Part shown: positions 50,935 through 62,636 of the stretch, piece after piece
Layout: each line of letters begins with the position of its first letter
Position numbering within the stretch: position 1 is the first letter of the stretch
Source: Physella acuta
Lineage: Eukaryota > Mollusca > Gastropoda > Physidae
DNA length: 64,000 nucleotides
Direction: 5' to 3'
Assembly (NCBI RefSeq): GCF_028476545.1
Contig: NW_026732358.1
Location: 698,392 to 762,391, forward strand
Made by a program: the position numbers and the translations under genes
The notes under the pieces: generated by a model
Seen by the model: the letters and a program-made list of their open reading frames with translations, nothing else
The model's database searches: none
Told to the model about the DNA's origin: nothing

Positions 50935-51330
50935 AAGAAAACAATACCACATTTCCTGAACATGTACTTAAATTAAACATGTACTCTAATTAAAGATGTT
51001 CTCACATTAAACATGTACTCTAATTAAAGACACTCAAATTAAGCGTGTACTCAAATTAAACATGTACTCTAAAGACACTCAAATTAAGCTTGTACTCAAA
51101 TTACACATGTACTCAAATTAAAGATATACTCTAATTAAAGATATACTCAAATTAAATATTTACTCAAATTAAACATGTATTCAAATTAAACACGCGCTCA
51201 AATTAAATATGTACTCAAATCCAACATGTACTCAAATACGTACTCAAATTAAACATGTACTTAAATTAAACATGTATTCAAATTAAACATGTACCCAAAT
51301 TAAACATGTATTCAAATTAAACAAAGTAGC
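50935..51330. repeat. 17-bp minisatellite CATGTACTCAAATTAAA
   Basis: About 22 diverged units. Confidence 0.9.
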
Positions 51331-51794
51331 AACAGTATAAAAATAGTATGCTCAAATAATTGTATAGATAATCGGCTCAGTATGCTAAAATTGATAATGA
51401 TCACAAAAATAAATAGTTTAGCTAATAAATTAGTGTCGCCCGTTCTCTCACGCTATATGATGTTAACATTCTTTTAAAAATTGAATATTATAATGCCTAG
51501 TTTACGCTCTTAAAATCATTATGGTATATTATAATTATGTCCTCTTCTTGACCATAAATATTAAATATTTAGAATATAAACTTTTTTCTATAATAAAATA
51601 ATTATCTTTAGCATATTTAAAATCCTCTGGTATTTGAATATTCAACTTATTCCATGAGTTTTAACTTTCTCTAGAACATTCGGCAATTATGTAACCTACA
51701 CCATTGTTCTCTCTAAAAGTAAAACATCGTGTGCAACTTATATTTTAGGCGCGGGTTCTAAAGTCTTATTAAAGGACACATTTATTGTACAAAA

Positions 51795-51862
51795 TGACTG
51801 CGTGGCACCTCAAAACTACTGCGCGGCCGCACAGCTTAGAGGCAACATTGACCTACACCTAC
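51795..51862 (-). mobile_element. Single end of a CTCTAAG-type MITE
   Basis: On the minus strand CAATGTTGCCTCTAAGCTG and GCGGCCGCGCAGTAGTTTTG match the left end of the element at 53321-53490; the rest is absent. Confidence 0.6.
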
Positions 51863-51899
51863 GGTCAAGGCTGGTTGTCCTGTCCACTCATCCCCCAAT

Positions 51900-52225
51900 G
51901 TAACCGTGCTTGCTACAATATATTCTGTGTAAACTCCATATTGTGTAACTTCGGGTGCTACAATATATTCTATGTAAATCCCACATTGTGTAACTATGCT
52001 ACAATTCATTCTACGTAAACTCTACATTGTGTAACTGCGGATGCTACAATATATTCTATGTAAACCCCACATTGTGTTACTATGCTACAATACATACTGC
52101 GTAAACTCCACATTGTGTAACTATGCTAAAATATATTCTATGTCAACTCTACATTGTGTAGCTATGCTACAATACATTCTATGTAAACTCTACATTGTCT
52201 AACTGCGGATGCTACAATAAACTCC
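51900..52225. repeat. ~40-bp minisatellite, about 8 units
   Basis: Units with GCTACAATATATTCTATGTA and CTCCACATTGTGTAACT. Confidence 0.9.
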
Positions 52226-53320
52226 ACGGTTAAACAAGTCGTCTACGGTAATGAGCACACGAACAATCAGACTCACACCTGAATGCCGCAACATAAGCAG
52301 CAACCAGCGCGCGACGCACGTGCATCGGTAACGGCCGTGTCGCTGGGTGCAAGTGCCATTGTCCAGTGGGGTCAGGGGGAGGGGAGGCGCCTGATTGACT
52401 AGGTGTTACGGACAAACACATATTTAATAAGTGTGTCAAGCAATTAGCCCAACCCCGCGTGGCGTGAACTCATTCCGGCATTCAGACGAGCCCGTGGTTC
52501 ACTTCTAAAGACAATAAACTCGAATCTTTTGTATGAAATTCTTTTATTATTTTAGTTTCTTTAACGCTGGTAAATACACGCATAACACAGATATGAATAA
52601 ATGATAAGAAAATGCATTACGAACAAACGGAGCTATCCTATACCCCTAGGGTGGGATGATATCCTATACTTTCTGGAAGATTGAGAGAAAAACAACGTTT
52701 AAATACCCCGCAGGTTTTTGTTGTGTACAAATTTATAAAACATGTGAGTGTTAAGGCGGGATTGTTGAGAAATGTCGAGCGACCTGACGACAATGGCGAT
52801 GACGTAGGTGTTTTGATGACGTGTCGTGCTGCTAATGCTTAAGGTGGTAGGTTTTTTCATCTCTAATGGACGGTGGGTGTATAAGAAATTGTGTTCAACT
52901 TTTGTCTAGATGGGTGGGTTAGATTTCACAGGTTTCACAGCGTTTTGTTTCGCTAGCGTTTCTGTTGCTAAGTGGTCAACTTGAGAAGTATGAAGTTTAC
53001 ACATTTTTTTGTTGTTGTTGTAGATGTATTTTTGTTGGCATTGTGTGTAGACGATTAAGGCGAGAACATGATACATTTAACTCTAATAAGTGTATTTCTA
53101 TGTGTGTGTGTATGTGTGAGAGATTGTGTGTGTGTGTGATCGCGATAAAGAAAAAAAAAGAGGGGGGGGGGTATAAGGGATGATAGTTCGGGCGGTTTAA
53201 AATTTAGAAAGGTATGTAATATCTAGAGGAAATGTTCGAGATGTTCGTGTTTTAGTTTCATTATTGTGTTGTCCAGTGTGGTCTACATTGTAAGAGTGTA
53301 GATGTTAGATAAGGATTGAT
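52226..53320. other. No gene seen
   Basis: Unique DNA; a GC-rich patch at 52270-52400 has no exon I recognise. A TGTGTG microsatellite lies near 53100-53140. Confidence 0.5.
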
Positions 53321-53490
53321 AAGCAACATTTCCTCTAAGCTGCGCGGTTGCGCGGCCGCGCAGTAGTTTTGAACCTGAGGCGAAGTCATTTTCTAAAGTA
53401 CTGATATCTTTGTATAAGACTTTTAGCACACCGCGCACACAAAATACAAGTTGCAAACTAGCTTTTTCGCCTTAGAGGGAATGTTGTCGA
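53321..53490 (+). mobile_element. CTCTAAG-type MITE with GCGCGGCCGCGC core
   Basis: Ends CAACATTTCCTCTAAGC and CCTTAGAGGGAATGTTG are inverted repeats with a few mismatches. The interior has TTGCGCGGCCGCGCAG and ACACCGCGCACACAAAATAC. Flanks TTGATAAG and TCGATAGA may be a decayed 8-bp duplication. Related pieces are at 33470-33625 and 51795-51862. Confidence 0.7.
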
Positions 53491-53589
53491 TAGAGATGAT
53501 GTATTTTTAAAACTCTATTTTTAACATTCCAGTTTACTTGATACATTATTTCCACTACACAATTTAAAAAAAAAACAATCTTTCGTAAA

Positions 53590-53938
53590 CAAAGACAAGT
53601 AAATCAAAACCACCTACAAACCTTCAGATAGGATGCGCTAACAAAACCATCTACAAACCTTTAGATAGGATGCGCTAACAAAACCACCTACAAACCTTCA
53701 AATATGATGAGCTAACAAAACCACCTACAAACCTTCAAATATGATGAGCTAACAAAACCACCTACAAACCTTCAAATATGATGAGCTAACAAAACCACCT
53801 ACAAACCTTCAAATATGATGAGCTAACAAACCACCTACAAACCTTCAAATATGATGAGCTAACAAAACCACCTACAAACCTTCAAATATGATGAGCTAAC
53901 AAACCACCTACAAACCTTCAAATATGCTGAGCTATTCT
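53590..53938. repeat. 36-bp minisatellite, about 9-10 units
   Basis: Units of AAACCACCTACAAACCTTCA and AATATGATGAGCTAAC; the first two have GATAGGATGCGC variants. Confidence 0.92.
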
Positions 53939-54558
53939 CAACACTCAGTAGCAAGGACCAGTACAAGTTGAAAACCACGATCACAATCTTGGTTTAATTA
54001 GCTTTATTAATCTAATCAGCGGCTAAACTAGACAGTTTGTTTATTGTATCTGATCAATGTAAAATGTTCTTGAGTTTTCTGACATCAGCGTCAGAAACTC
54101 GTCAGAATCCTTGAACGATGTGTGCTATTTTGGGTACCAGTGGCGATTTCTATAGCGGTATAACAGTCCAATGAGCTATATTTATTATGTTTGAAATTCT
54201 TACGGAGACCATCGACATGAACGTTCTTTGAGCTTTTAGTCTTTGTTTTTATGGTTATTGTCTTTAGGCTAATTAGTTCATTTCTAAACTGGCTTTAATT
54301 AACTTTTCTTAAGTTATCAGGCAATGATCTCGACCAAGTGTCGTCTTACCTTAACACACGGGCTAAAACGATACACAAATGTGACAGATAGCGCCCGTAG
54401 TATTCGGATTACTACACCAAGACATCGGGGTGGTATTCCATTGTGGGATTTTGTGGTATATGTCATAAGTGTGGTTAAACATTTTTATACCGTATAATAT
54501 GGAGTATGGGTATATTAGCATTTTTATACTGTGTTATATATTTTTGGGGTGGTGTATT

Positions 54559-54891
54559 CAGAGGCGTAGCTACCCATTTAGGCGCCGGGGCGAACTATCA
54601 AATTTGTGTCCCCACTCTAAATTTATACATTGTTTTTCGCATGGGCAAAAAAGCGCCCCATCCCCCAATTTTACTAGTCATTATCCCTTCACAGTTTGCA
54701 TTATGACATCAAAAAATTAATGTAGAAAACAGTTAAATTAGGTAGGAAATCAAGCAGTCATCTATATTGTTAGCTACGACTGTAAATCATTCACTAATGA
54801 GCTTTTTAGTATTTTTTTATCCCGTTTGGCGCCCCCTTAGGTTTTGCGCTGGGCATGCCGCCCCACCCGCCTTCCCCTAGCTACGCCTCTG
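54559..54891. mobile_element. hAT-like MITE, 333 bp
   Basis: Begins CAGAGGCGTAGCTACCC and ends CCCTAGCTACGCCTCTG, inverted repeats at both tips. Flanks GGTGTATT (54551-54558) and GGTACATT (54892-54899) agree in 6 of 8 positions, a worn 8-bp duplication. It is older than the 2761-2979 element and non-coding. Confidence 0.8.
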
Positions 54892-54899
54892 GGTACATT

Positions 54900-56944
54900 G
54901 CCTCTAGATCATTGCCTTTGAATTTAATTTTCTTACTTCTTATTTAAGAAAACAAAACTTCAGCCTTTAAAATGGTTGAATAAACATGTTGTAAAAATTG
55001 ACTTACATAATTATGTTTCTATTTGCTTGTTTCTAATGAGTGTGTAGTAAGCAATTAGCTCTAAAATTATGTGGTGTTCGTCATTTATTTTTAAAATTCC
55101 CAATATCTTCTATAACATTTTGTTTTGATCATCGGATGGGTGGGGGTGGGGTGAACGTAAAGTGTACAGTTACATTTAACATTAGGGGTGGGTGTCTAGA
55201 AATGTTTCGTGATTTTTGTATGGATAATGTGGTCGAGACAAAACATTCTCATTTGTTTCTGGTGTTATTTAATATGTGCACGGAACTATTTTATAAATAG
55301 AGAATACATCTTCTATACTTCTGAGCCTGCAGTTTCACCAAGTTTAAAATATATGGGTAAGAATGGTTTAATTACCGTATAATGATCGTAATATAGTGAT
55401 TTCATAAATGGGTATCGATAACCTGTGAATAATCTAATTATTAGTAGCTGTTTACAACATTAATACGGCTTCTAAAGTCACCAAGTTCTCATTTTCGTAT
55501 TTGCCAACTAGCTTTTTTCAAACCAAAAATGAAATTATTTTTATAAAATCGGTAACAATATATATAAAAGTTAGTTTCGCTATTGTTAAGGTACTTAAAA
55601 ATCGTAATCAATGGTAATGATAGCCTGCAAGATGTAGGCTAGCTTACAAAATATAGCCTACGTCAAATTGTGATTGTTTTTAAAGAAGCGTACAGTTTGT
55701 CATTATTTTTTAGAATGCTTAACAAATTGTCCTAAACGTAGTTACAATTTTAATATAATATTATTGCCTAGGCCTACTGATACTTAATTTGATTATAGTT
55801 TAGTAAAAATTTTTTATAATTGTTGCATTTTGGGTACTCTATTTTAAAATCTTAAAACGAGGCTTAGTTACAAATAGCTGCTTTGTTTTTTTTTTTGTTA
55901 TCAGCGGGAATCATGTTCCAAACACATAATTTAGTTCGGAAATTTATCTCCTGGCTAACGAGATTTCGAATTTTAAGTGAGATAGACCGAGACTTAGACG
56001 CCCTATAATGGTAGTAGATCTGAAAACCTTTAAATAAGTAAAAAAAAAAAACCACAAAAACTTCAATACACCTAGGGTACGTCTAATCGATATCACGCCA
56101 TTTAAATGAAGTTTCTGTACTTTACTGTTCCGGAAAAATGTTATAAAAATTTTCTTCCCCGACCCTTGGAAATCCCCACAATCTATTTATAAACACGTGA
56201 ACATACTGTTGTGTAAACATCGGTCTCTGACGGTCGCCGCAGGGGTTCTGGTGCCGAGTGCCAGGGTGGGGTGGGGTGGGGGGGGGGGGGTGGGGGGGTA
56301 GTGAAGGCGCCGACAGCTTGTGTTAGTTTTAGCTTTAATCTATCAATTATGCAATCACCCGCACAATATACGAATCAATAATTTCTTCAGAATTGTGAAC
56401 TTTAAACGAAAACAGTTTACCTTACTTCATGACATTAGAAGTAATATTTCTTCAGAAGGTAGGACATTAAAAGAAAACACTTTTGCACAATTTCCTCTCT
56501 TCACGAACGATAACAGTAAGGAATATTACAATATTTTTTGTTTGTTTTTGCTGTAAAGTTTAAAAAAAAATAACAATCTAAAACACGATTGAACTACCGG
56601 TAATTTTATTGTTTTCTCGTAAACAATAATGAAAAAAAAATATTTTCAAGAATCGTTTTCTTCTTCTTCTATTGTTTTTAATCTTTTTTTTTTTCTATTA
56701 AGCGAAGTTCAGCTCGTCCAATTACATGTGGTCTTATTAATTGCCCTGATTTTAAATTATCATTTCAATTATCAGTTACGGTTTTAATATGCGTGTAAGC
56801 ACTTTGAGAGTTAAGTTGATTAAGGATTAGGACTAAGATTATATTTAACCTCTTGACAAAAGTCTTGAGCATTTGAAGGTTTGGTTCTTATAAAATGATT
56901 GGCAGCAAGTACAGAAGGTGCAGTGTCTGGTTGTAAAGCTAATC
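54900..56944. other. No gene seen
   Basis: AT-rich unique DNA with one G-run (56260-56300). No exon recognised. Confidence 0.5.
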
Positions 56945-57112
56945 TAGTTAGGGTTAGGGTTATGGCTGGGTTAGGGTTAGGATTATGGCTGGGTTAGGGT
57001 TAGGGTTATGGCTGGGTTAGGGTTAGGGTTATGGCTGGGTTAGGGTTATGGCTGGGTTAGGGTTAGGGTTATGGCTGGGTTAGGGTTAGGGTTATGGCTG
57101 GGACTATGACTG
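56945..57112. repeat. GGTTAGGGTTATGGCTGGGT minisatellite
   Basis: About seven units mixing TTAGGG steps with TTATGGCTGGG. TTAGGG never exceeds two tandem copies, so this is an interstitial minisatellite and not telomeric DNA. Confidence 0.9.
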
Positions 57113-57394
57113 GGATTAAGGAAACGTTAATTACCAATTAATAGATGTTTTAATACATCGCACCGATATATCAATACAGTGTTAATCAATTAAAATTTTG
57201 ATTATTTTAATGTTGATGAAGCAGAATAGGCTTTATAAAAATATATCAAAAACGAAAATTTCATAAAACTTGATGTTAAACCAACGACGTGGTATCTACA
57301 GATTCACAATGTTATTTTATAGATAACTTGAAGATCATGAGCTAGACTTGAGATAGATACACTCAATCAGGCACACCATAAGTTTGCCTTTTGC

Positions 57395-57630
57395 TCAGTT
57401 CATCCTTTTCCATTCCTGCCCAAGGCACATGGGGCAGATGAAGTAGAGTTTATCTGTTTTATAGATCTCGGCATATGAACGGATAGTGTAGTCAGGACTA
57501 TTCCCAGCGGTCTTTTTTTCCCTAACGTGAACTGGGTGGACTCATGGACGTTCTACGGACTTGAACCCGGATTCGAATTATAGACTTTCGGGCTTGAAAG
57601 CTCTCTACCACTAGGCCACGCCGTCCCTCC
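57395..57630 (-). repeat. tRNA-derived SINE, full length
   Basis: Minus strand: GGGACGGCGTGGCCTAGTGG head, GAATCCGGGTTCAAGTCC B box, GAACGTCCATGAGTCCACCC, CTGACTACACTATCCG and the tail CTCTACTTCATCTGCCCCAT. It is the best copy in the window for defining the family. Confidence 0.85.
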
Positions 57631-59030
57631 TTTTGTTTTTTGAGTTAGGGACACAGACTGAGATATGTTAATCACGGAGCCAAACAAGAGGCATCTGGAT
57701 CGTATGTCGTTGAGTTGTTTAACAAATCTATGGCAACAAAGTCTCATAACTTTGAGTCTTTCAATAGTTAGTACAATTCCATAGTCAGATTAAGCAATAA
57801 TCGGATACACATTTATTGCCTACACTACACACTTTATCTAAACCTAACCCTAACTTTATGTATCAGCCCAAATTTATCCGCTAATCTTCTCGTCATGAGT
57901 AAGGTATTTGAAGTGAGGCGACACATTTCACAACTTACGTGTTGTTGTTTTTTTTTTGTGCATTTTAGTCTAACGATCACGTACATTTTCTCCCTCAGCG
58001 TGACTATGACGTGACAAACATCAATAAAGTCTGGGACTATCACGTGACATACTGTGAGGTCTCCGCATCAAAAGTTTAAAAATGGCGGCTACCCGTCCGT
58101 AACATAAGCCAATACCATTTTTTAATCCACTCAATAATTAGGGTTATTAACGGTAAAAATATTTCTTAGCTAATTATTATCGAACCGGTGGGGAAGGGGT
58201 TCAATAGGATGTGGGGGTGGGGATGTTCCGTAAGACAATGTCAAGGTCATACAAAGAGACGGAAGCAATCTGTGAGCAGACGATTTATATTTACATCTAC
58301 GACTAGTTAGAATTGATGTACGGATTTTTTTCCATGTCGTCCCCGCTAAATTCCACCCCCCCCCCATCCTCACCGATGTTTATCATTACATAACCACACG
58401 ACTCTCACACACAAACACATATACATACATAGACGGGTGGATTGATCGTCCCCCACCCCCCTCGCTGTAATGAAGCTAATAACGGCGGAAAAAAATGGCG
58501 ACTCCGGTTATAATTAGACATCCTTGATTGTAATTATCATAATTAAAACGCGCGTGTTGATTCCAGCCTTTATCTGAGCGGCAGCGACCTGTTATTTGAT
58601 ATCTCTTTATCTGTTCTCACTTGATCTCTGTCTATCTGCTCACAAAGACGCTGAAATCGCAGACAAAGGGAGGTAGATACTTTCTAGAGGAAGCAACTCT
58701 TTAAAAGTGTTTTATGAGATTTTTTTTTTTAGACAAACCGATGATTGGGTAATGAATACTTTAATACTTTAATGCTGTAATGTTGAGAATAATGAAAAAA
58801 AAATCTAATTAACTTTTGATTAACTTGTAATTAAGTTATAAAATGTGGTGGTCAAGAAGTTCAAATATCGTAAAGATTGGTTTCGTATCTAACACTGACC
58901 AAATCCGAGTCTCCTCAGACTTAATTGGTACCTAGAAATACTTCAGCTATATGGGTATGATGTAGTACAGTTGTTAAAATAGTTGTTTAAATAGTAGCCT
59001 TCAGTAGCCCTTAACACCATAGCTGTAGAC
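57631..59030. other. No exon seen; upstream flank of the T-box gene
   Basis: Unique DNA about 1-2.4 kb before the first T-box coding exon. AATGGCGGC and AATGGCGAC occur at 58082 and 58495. See the separate entry for 58490-58690. Confidence 0.45.
58490..58690. promoter_or_regulatory. Candidate regulatory block upstream of Tbx2/3
   Basis: In 200 bp: TAATTATCATAATTAA (homeodomain-like), several TTATCTG/TCTATCTG (GATA-like) sites and AGACAAAGGG (TCF/LEF-like). The block is less AT-skewed than its flanks, non-repetitive and 1.4 kb from exon 1. Motif matches this short occur by chance, so this is only a candidate. Confidence 0.2.
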
Positions 59031-59255
59031 CAGAGGCGTCACGAGGACGGTGCTAGGGGGGTACCAGTGTTTCTTCCAGACTTTTTTCTCCGGGGGGGGG
59101 GGGCACTTGAAATTTTCGGGGTGACGGACTGAAATTTCCGGGGGGGGGGGGGGGGGTAGACCTTCTTTGAGAGAGGGGCACCCCGAAGAGATGCCTGGAA
59201 AAAACTCTGGGGGAGGGGGGTGCGGACCGCACCGGGTGACACCAAGGCAAAAAAA
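59031..59255. repeat. Probable MITE relic with G-runs
   Basis: Begins CAGAGGCGTCACGAGGACGG and ends near GCACCGGGTGACACC, a partial inverted match; two long G-runs lie inside. No target duplication found. Confidence 0.45.
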
Positions 59256-59424
59256 TTGCAAAATTTATATTAAAAATTACTTTTTTTTCCAGTTTAAATA
59301 CTGAATGATTAAAGTTAAATAGACCTTTAAGTACAAAGTGACAATATCGACAAAAAAGGGGTGGGTTGATGGAACATAATCCAAGCCTCAGCCCCTGTAC
59401 AAGTTCTATCACTTCATTGTTGTC

Positions 59425-59795
59425 AATCTATGTGTCTATGTCTATATGTAGTGTTTATGTCTATTTATGTAGTGTCTATGTCTTTGTCTATTTATGTAGT
59501 GTCTATGTTTATATATGTAGTTTTTATATTACATTTATTTAGATCATATGTTAATCTATGTAGTATCTACATCATTCTATGTAGTACCTATGTCCATCTA
59601 TGTAGTGTATGCCTACTATGTCTATTTATGAAGTGTCTATGTTTATATATGTAGTTTATATATTATATCTATTTTGTTGTATATCAATCTATGTAGTATC
59701 TATGTCAATCTATGTAGTGTCTATGTCTACCTGTGTAGTATATGTGTCTTCTTATGTAGGTTCTAGGTCTATCTATGTAGCTTCTATGCTTTGTC
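59425..59795. repeat. TATGTAGTGTCTATGTCTAT minisatellite
   Basis: About 16 loose 18-24-bp units. Ile/Tyr/Val/Ser frames through it are artefacts. Confidence 0.88.
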
Positions 59796-60020
59796 TTGTA
59801 ATACTGTTTGCCGGTTTATTTTACATATGGCTTATCCATTTTAACCATCTTTTCCCAATTTATTTTGTGTTTTCCCATACTGTTTGTGATGGGTACTGTA
59901 TCAAACCGCTTAAATTTTCCATACACTCTGTAGGCAGATACACAAACTGAAACTCAAACAAAGTTTGAAGAATTTTTTCTACACCTTGTCGATTTGAATG
60001 TAATAAACGTCCTAGGAACA

Positions 60021-60055
60021 GTTTTTTTATCTCGATTCTATTCCTCCCCCACCAG
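60021..60055 (+). promoter_or_regulatory. Splice acceptor directly before the Tbx2/3 ATG
   Basis: A pyrimidine-rich tract (CTCGATTCTATTCCTCCCCC) ends ACCAG immediately before ATGGCG. It looks like a real 3' splice site, implying a 5' exon upstream that is either non-coding or adds residues before MAYHP, as in Drosophila bifid. Confidence 0.6.
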
Positions 60056-60306
60056 ATGGCGTACCACCCCTACATGTATCAGAGGTCTGCCGACTTCCAA
60101 GGTCAATCGACCCACCCCTCGCAGTTCCTGCCCTCGAGGGTGACGCCCTTCTCCTTCCCCATCGGGGCGCCCTTCTCCATCAACGCTGGGGCGGCCCACA
60201 CTGCGGGGGTGGCGGCCTACTGCCAGAATCCTGGCGCCCTCAACACCCTGCCCAGTTTCCTGTTGGCGGACTATATGTCACACCCGGAGTACTATAGAAC
60301 ACTCAG
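60056..60306 (+). CDS. Tbx2/3: Tbx2/3-type T-box transcription factor, first coding exon
   Basis: Encodes 83 residues plus two bases. The start MAYHPYMYQRSADF is the signature N-terminus of vertebrate TBX2/TBX3 (MAYHPF) and Drosophila bifid. It continues with a Ser/Pro/Phe/Ala-rich stretch and ends HPEYYRTL(R) before the donor CAG|GTAAAG. TBX2/3 proteins are nuclear DNA-binding proteins, mainly repressors, in tissue patterning. The frame is intact. The last 15 bases (TATAGAACACTCAG and the base before) and the donor are the template of the tandem array in the following intron. Exon 2 follows after a 2.19-kb intron in matching phase. Confidence 0.9.
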
Positions 60307-61275
60307 GTAAAGAAGAACATTTATAGAACGCTCAGGTAAGGTAGAACATTTAGATATAGAACACTCAGGTGAGGTAGAACATTTTTAGAACACTCAGGTA
60401 AGGTAGAACATTTAGATATAGAACACTCAGGTAAGATAGAACATTTATAGAACACTCAGGTAGAATAGAACATTTATAGAACACTCAGGTGAGGTAGAAC
60501 ATTTATAAAACACTCAGGTAAGGTAGAACATTTATAGAACACTCAGGTAAGGTAGAACATTTATAGAACACGCAGGTAAGGTAGAACATTTATAGAACAC
60601 TCAGGTAAGGTAGAACATTTATAGAACACTCAGGTAAGGTAGAACATTTAGATATAGAACACTCAGGTAAGATAGAACATTTATAGAATACTCAGGTAAG
60701 TTAGAACATTTATAGAACACTCAGGTAAGGTAGAACATTTAGATATAGAACACTCAGGTAAGATGGAACATTTAGATATAGAACACTCAGGTAAGGTAGA
60801 ACATTTATAGAACACTCAGATAAGATAGAACATTTTTAGAACACTCAGGTAAAGTAGAACATTTATAGAACACGCAGGTAAGGTAGAACATTTATAGAAC
60901 ACTCAGGTAAGGTAGAACATTTATAGAACACGCAGGTAAGGTAGAACATTTATAGAACACGCAGGTAAGGTAGAACATTTGTAGAACAGGTAGAATAGAA
61001 CATCTATAGAACACTTAGGTAAGGTAGAACATTTAGATATAGAACACTCAGGTAAGATGGAACATTTAGATATAGAACACTCAGGTAAGGTAGAACATTT
61101 ATATAGAACTCTCAGGTAAAATAGAAAATTTAGATATAGAACACTCAGGTAAGATAGAACATTTAGATATAGAACACTTAGGTAAGATAGAACATTCAGA
61201 AATAGAACATTCTTGTAAGATAGAACATTTAGATATAGAACACTCAGGTAAGATAGAACATTTAGATATTATAGA
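60292..61275 (+). repeat. Minisatellite made of tandem copies of the Tbx2/3 splice donor
   Basis: About 30 units of 29-33 bp, each TATAGAACACTCAG|GTAAGG then TAGAACATT, with GATA-extended variants. The first unit spans the exon 1 / intron 1 boundary, so its left half codes YRTL(R). Nearly all units keep a CAG|GTAAG or CAG|GTGAG 5' splice site. The true donor is GTAAAG, lacking G at +5, whereas most copies have it. Using any later donor would put TAA directly after codon 84. Confidence 0.95.
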
Positions 61276-61505
61276 ACATCTACATTAGACAGAACATTTA
61301 AATAATCATAAGATAGTATATAGAGTGTATATTACAACTGACAATATCACCAGAAATTTACGCTAGTTAATTATATCATTTAATTAAAAATACATTTAAT
61401 GAAATATTAGATGAATTTGCCATCAGGTTAATTTCATATTGGTTAAGTAATTGGATGTTTAAGAAATAAATGTTAAGCACTGATCAGAAAAAACTTCAAG
61501 AATTG

Positions 61506-62068
61506 CATTTTTACTTTCTAATATACAAAGTATAGAGAAAGTCTTGTTATAGTGCAAAAACAAACCGGGAATGATCTCCCCTAAACTTTCTCGAATATTC
61601 TTATATAAAACAACAGGGGATGGAAACTCGGGATATAGTTATACTTTTTAATCCATTTTAAATACTTAAACTTTTTCAAATAAAATAGAATATCATTGAA
61701 AAAAGAATTGCGCACCAAGCGAACGCCAAATAAAGATGTTCATAATAGTGCGCAATATTATTAGTACTTTATAAATTTACATGCGTTTTTTCTGAAATCG
61801 GAAATAGCGTAAATAAGTACTTCCGGTCAACGGAAATTACTCAAAATTTGACAGAAGGTAGAGAATTAGATTTTTTATACATGTGAAATTTCATTTATCT
61901 ATCTGAAATAGTACTCGAGTTATAGGCTTTTGAAAAATTCAAAGTTGAAAAAGTACCACTTCCGGTTATCGGAAATTGCTCAAAAGTTGACAGGGTTCTA
62001 CGATTTTGATAAAATACTTATATATGAAATTTCATCAACCTAGCTGTAACGGTACTCAAGTTATCGTG

Positions 62069-62153
<85 letters not shown>

Positions 62154-62308
62154 ACACACAGACACACAGACATACGGACAAGATTGCAAAATTATGTTTT
62201 TCCGTATCAGTGAGGTGTAAAACGTCGAGATTTGCAAAAATCTCGATTTTGTTTTTCACGATTACAAGACCTTTCTCTATACTTCGTATATACGAGAGAG
62301 TAAAAATG
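61506..62308. mobile_element. MITE with ~40-bp inverted ends in Tbx2/3 intron 1
   Basis: The left end CATTTTTACTTTCTAATATA and the right end (reverse complement CATTTTTACTCTCTCGTATA) both continue into AAGTATAGAGAAAG and TCTTGT. Inside are two tandem ~120-bp copies (ACTTCCGGT, CGGAAATT, TGAAATTTCAT, GTACTC-AGTTAT) and a (CA)n tract. A second inverted pair, AAACCGGGAATGATCTCCCC at 61562 and its reverse complement at 62349-62377, lies half inside and half outside this element. No coding capacity and no clear target duplication. Confidence 0.75.
62071..62170. repeat. (CA)n microsatellite
   Basis: About 95 bp of ACACAC with two CCACAC breaks, inside the MITE. Confidence 0.95.
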
Positions 62309-62497
62309 GATTAAAAATTATTTCTATATTCCGAGTTGACATCCCCCGAAAGTTTAAGGGAGATCACTCCCGGTTTATTTATTTGGTGCACATGAAAACT
62401 TTTTTGACGACTAGAGCTGTACACGTACAATAATAATAACAGAATAATTGTTGACTTAATGCACGCGAAAACTTATAGAATTCTGTTTACTGTACAG

Positions 62498-62630
62498 AGC
62501 CGCGGCGGGATTCGAACCCAAGGACGACGGGCGTGAAGGACAACCCTAAAGCTGAGCTGGGACGGGATGAACCTCTGGGGGACACATTCCACCACCACGG
62601 CACCGAGATGGTCATCACCAAGTCGGGCAG
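62498..62630 (+). CDS. Tbx2/3: Tbx2/3-type T-box gene, second coding exon (start of T-box), frame interrupted
   Basis: Acceptor CTGTACAG and donor GGCAG|GTGAG. Read in phase from exon 1 it gives (R)AAAGFEPKDDG, which continues the Tbx2/3 N-terminus, and then shifts. VKDNPKAEL is one frame over, GMNLW another, and TFHHHGTEMVITKSGR returns to the second. Together these follow the Tbx2/3 consensus at the T-box start (DDPKV-LE-KDLW-FH-GTEMVITKSGR). The donor after KSG(R), phase 2, is at the intron position typical of TBX2/3. Breaks fall at GGGCG, CTGGGA and TGGGGG, i.e. next to G-runs. Either assembly errors or a decayed copy; as written the reading frame stops. Confidence 0.8.
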
Positions 62631-62636
62631 GTGAGA

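Noticed and set aside
56945-57112. Telomeric TTAGGG tract
   Set aside because: TTAGGG is interrupted by TTATGGCTGGG in each unit; this is a minisatellite.
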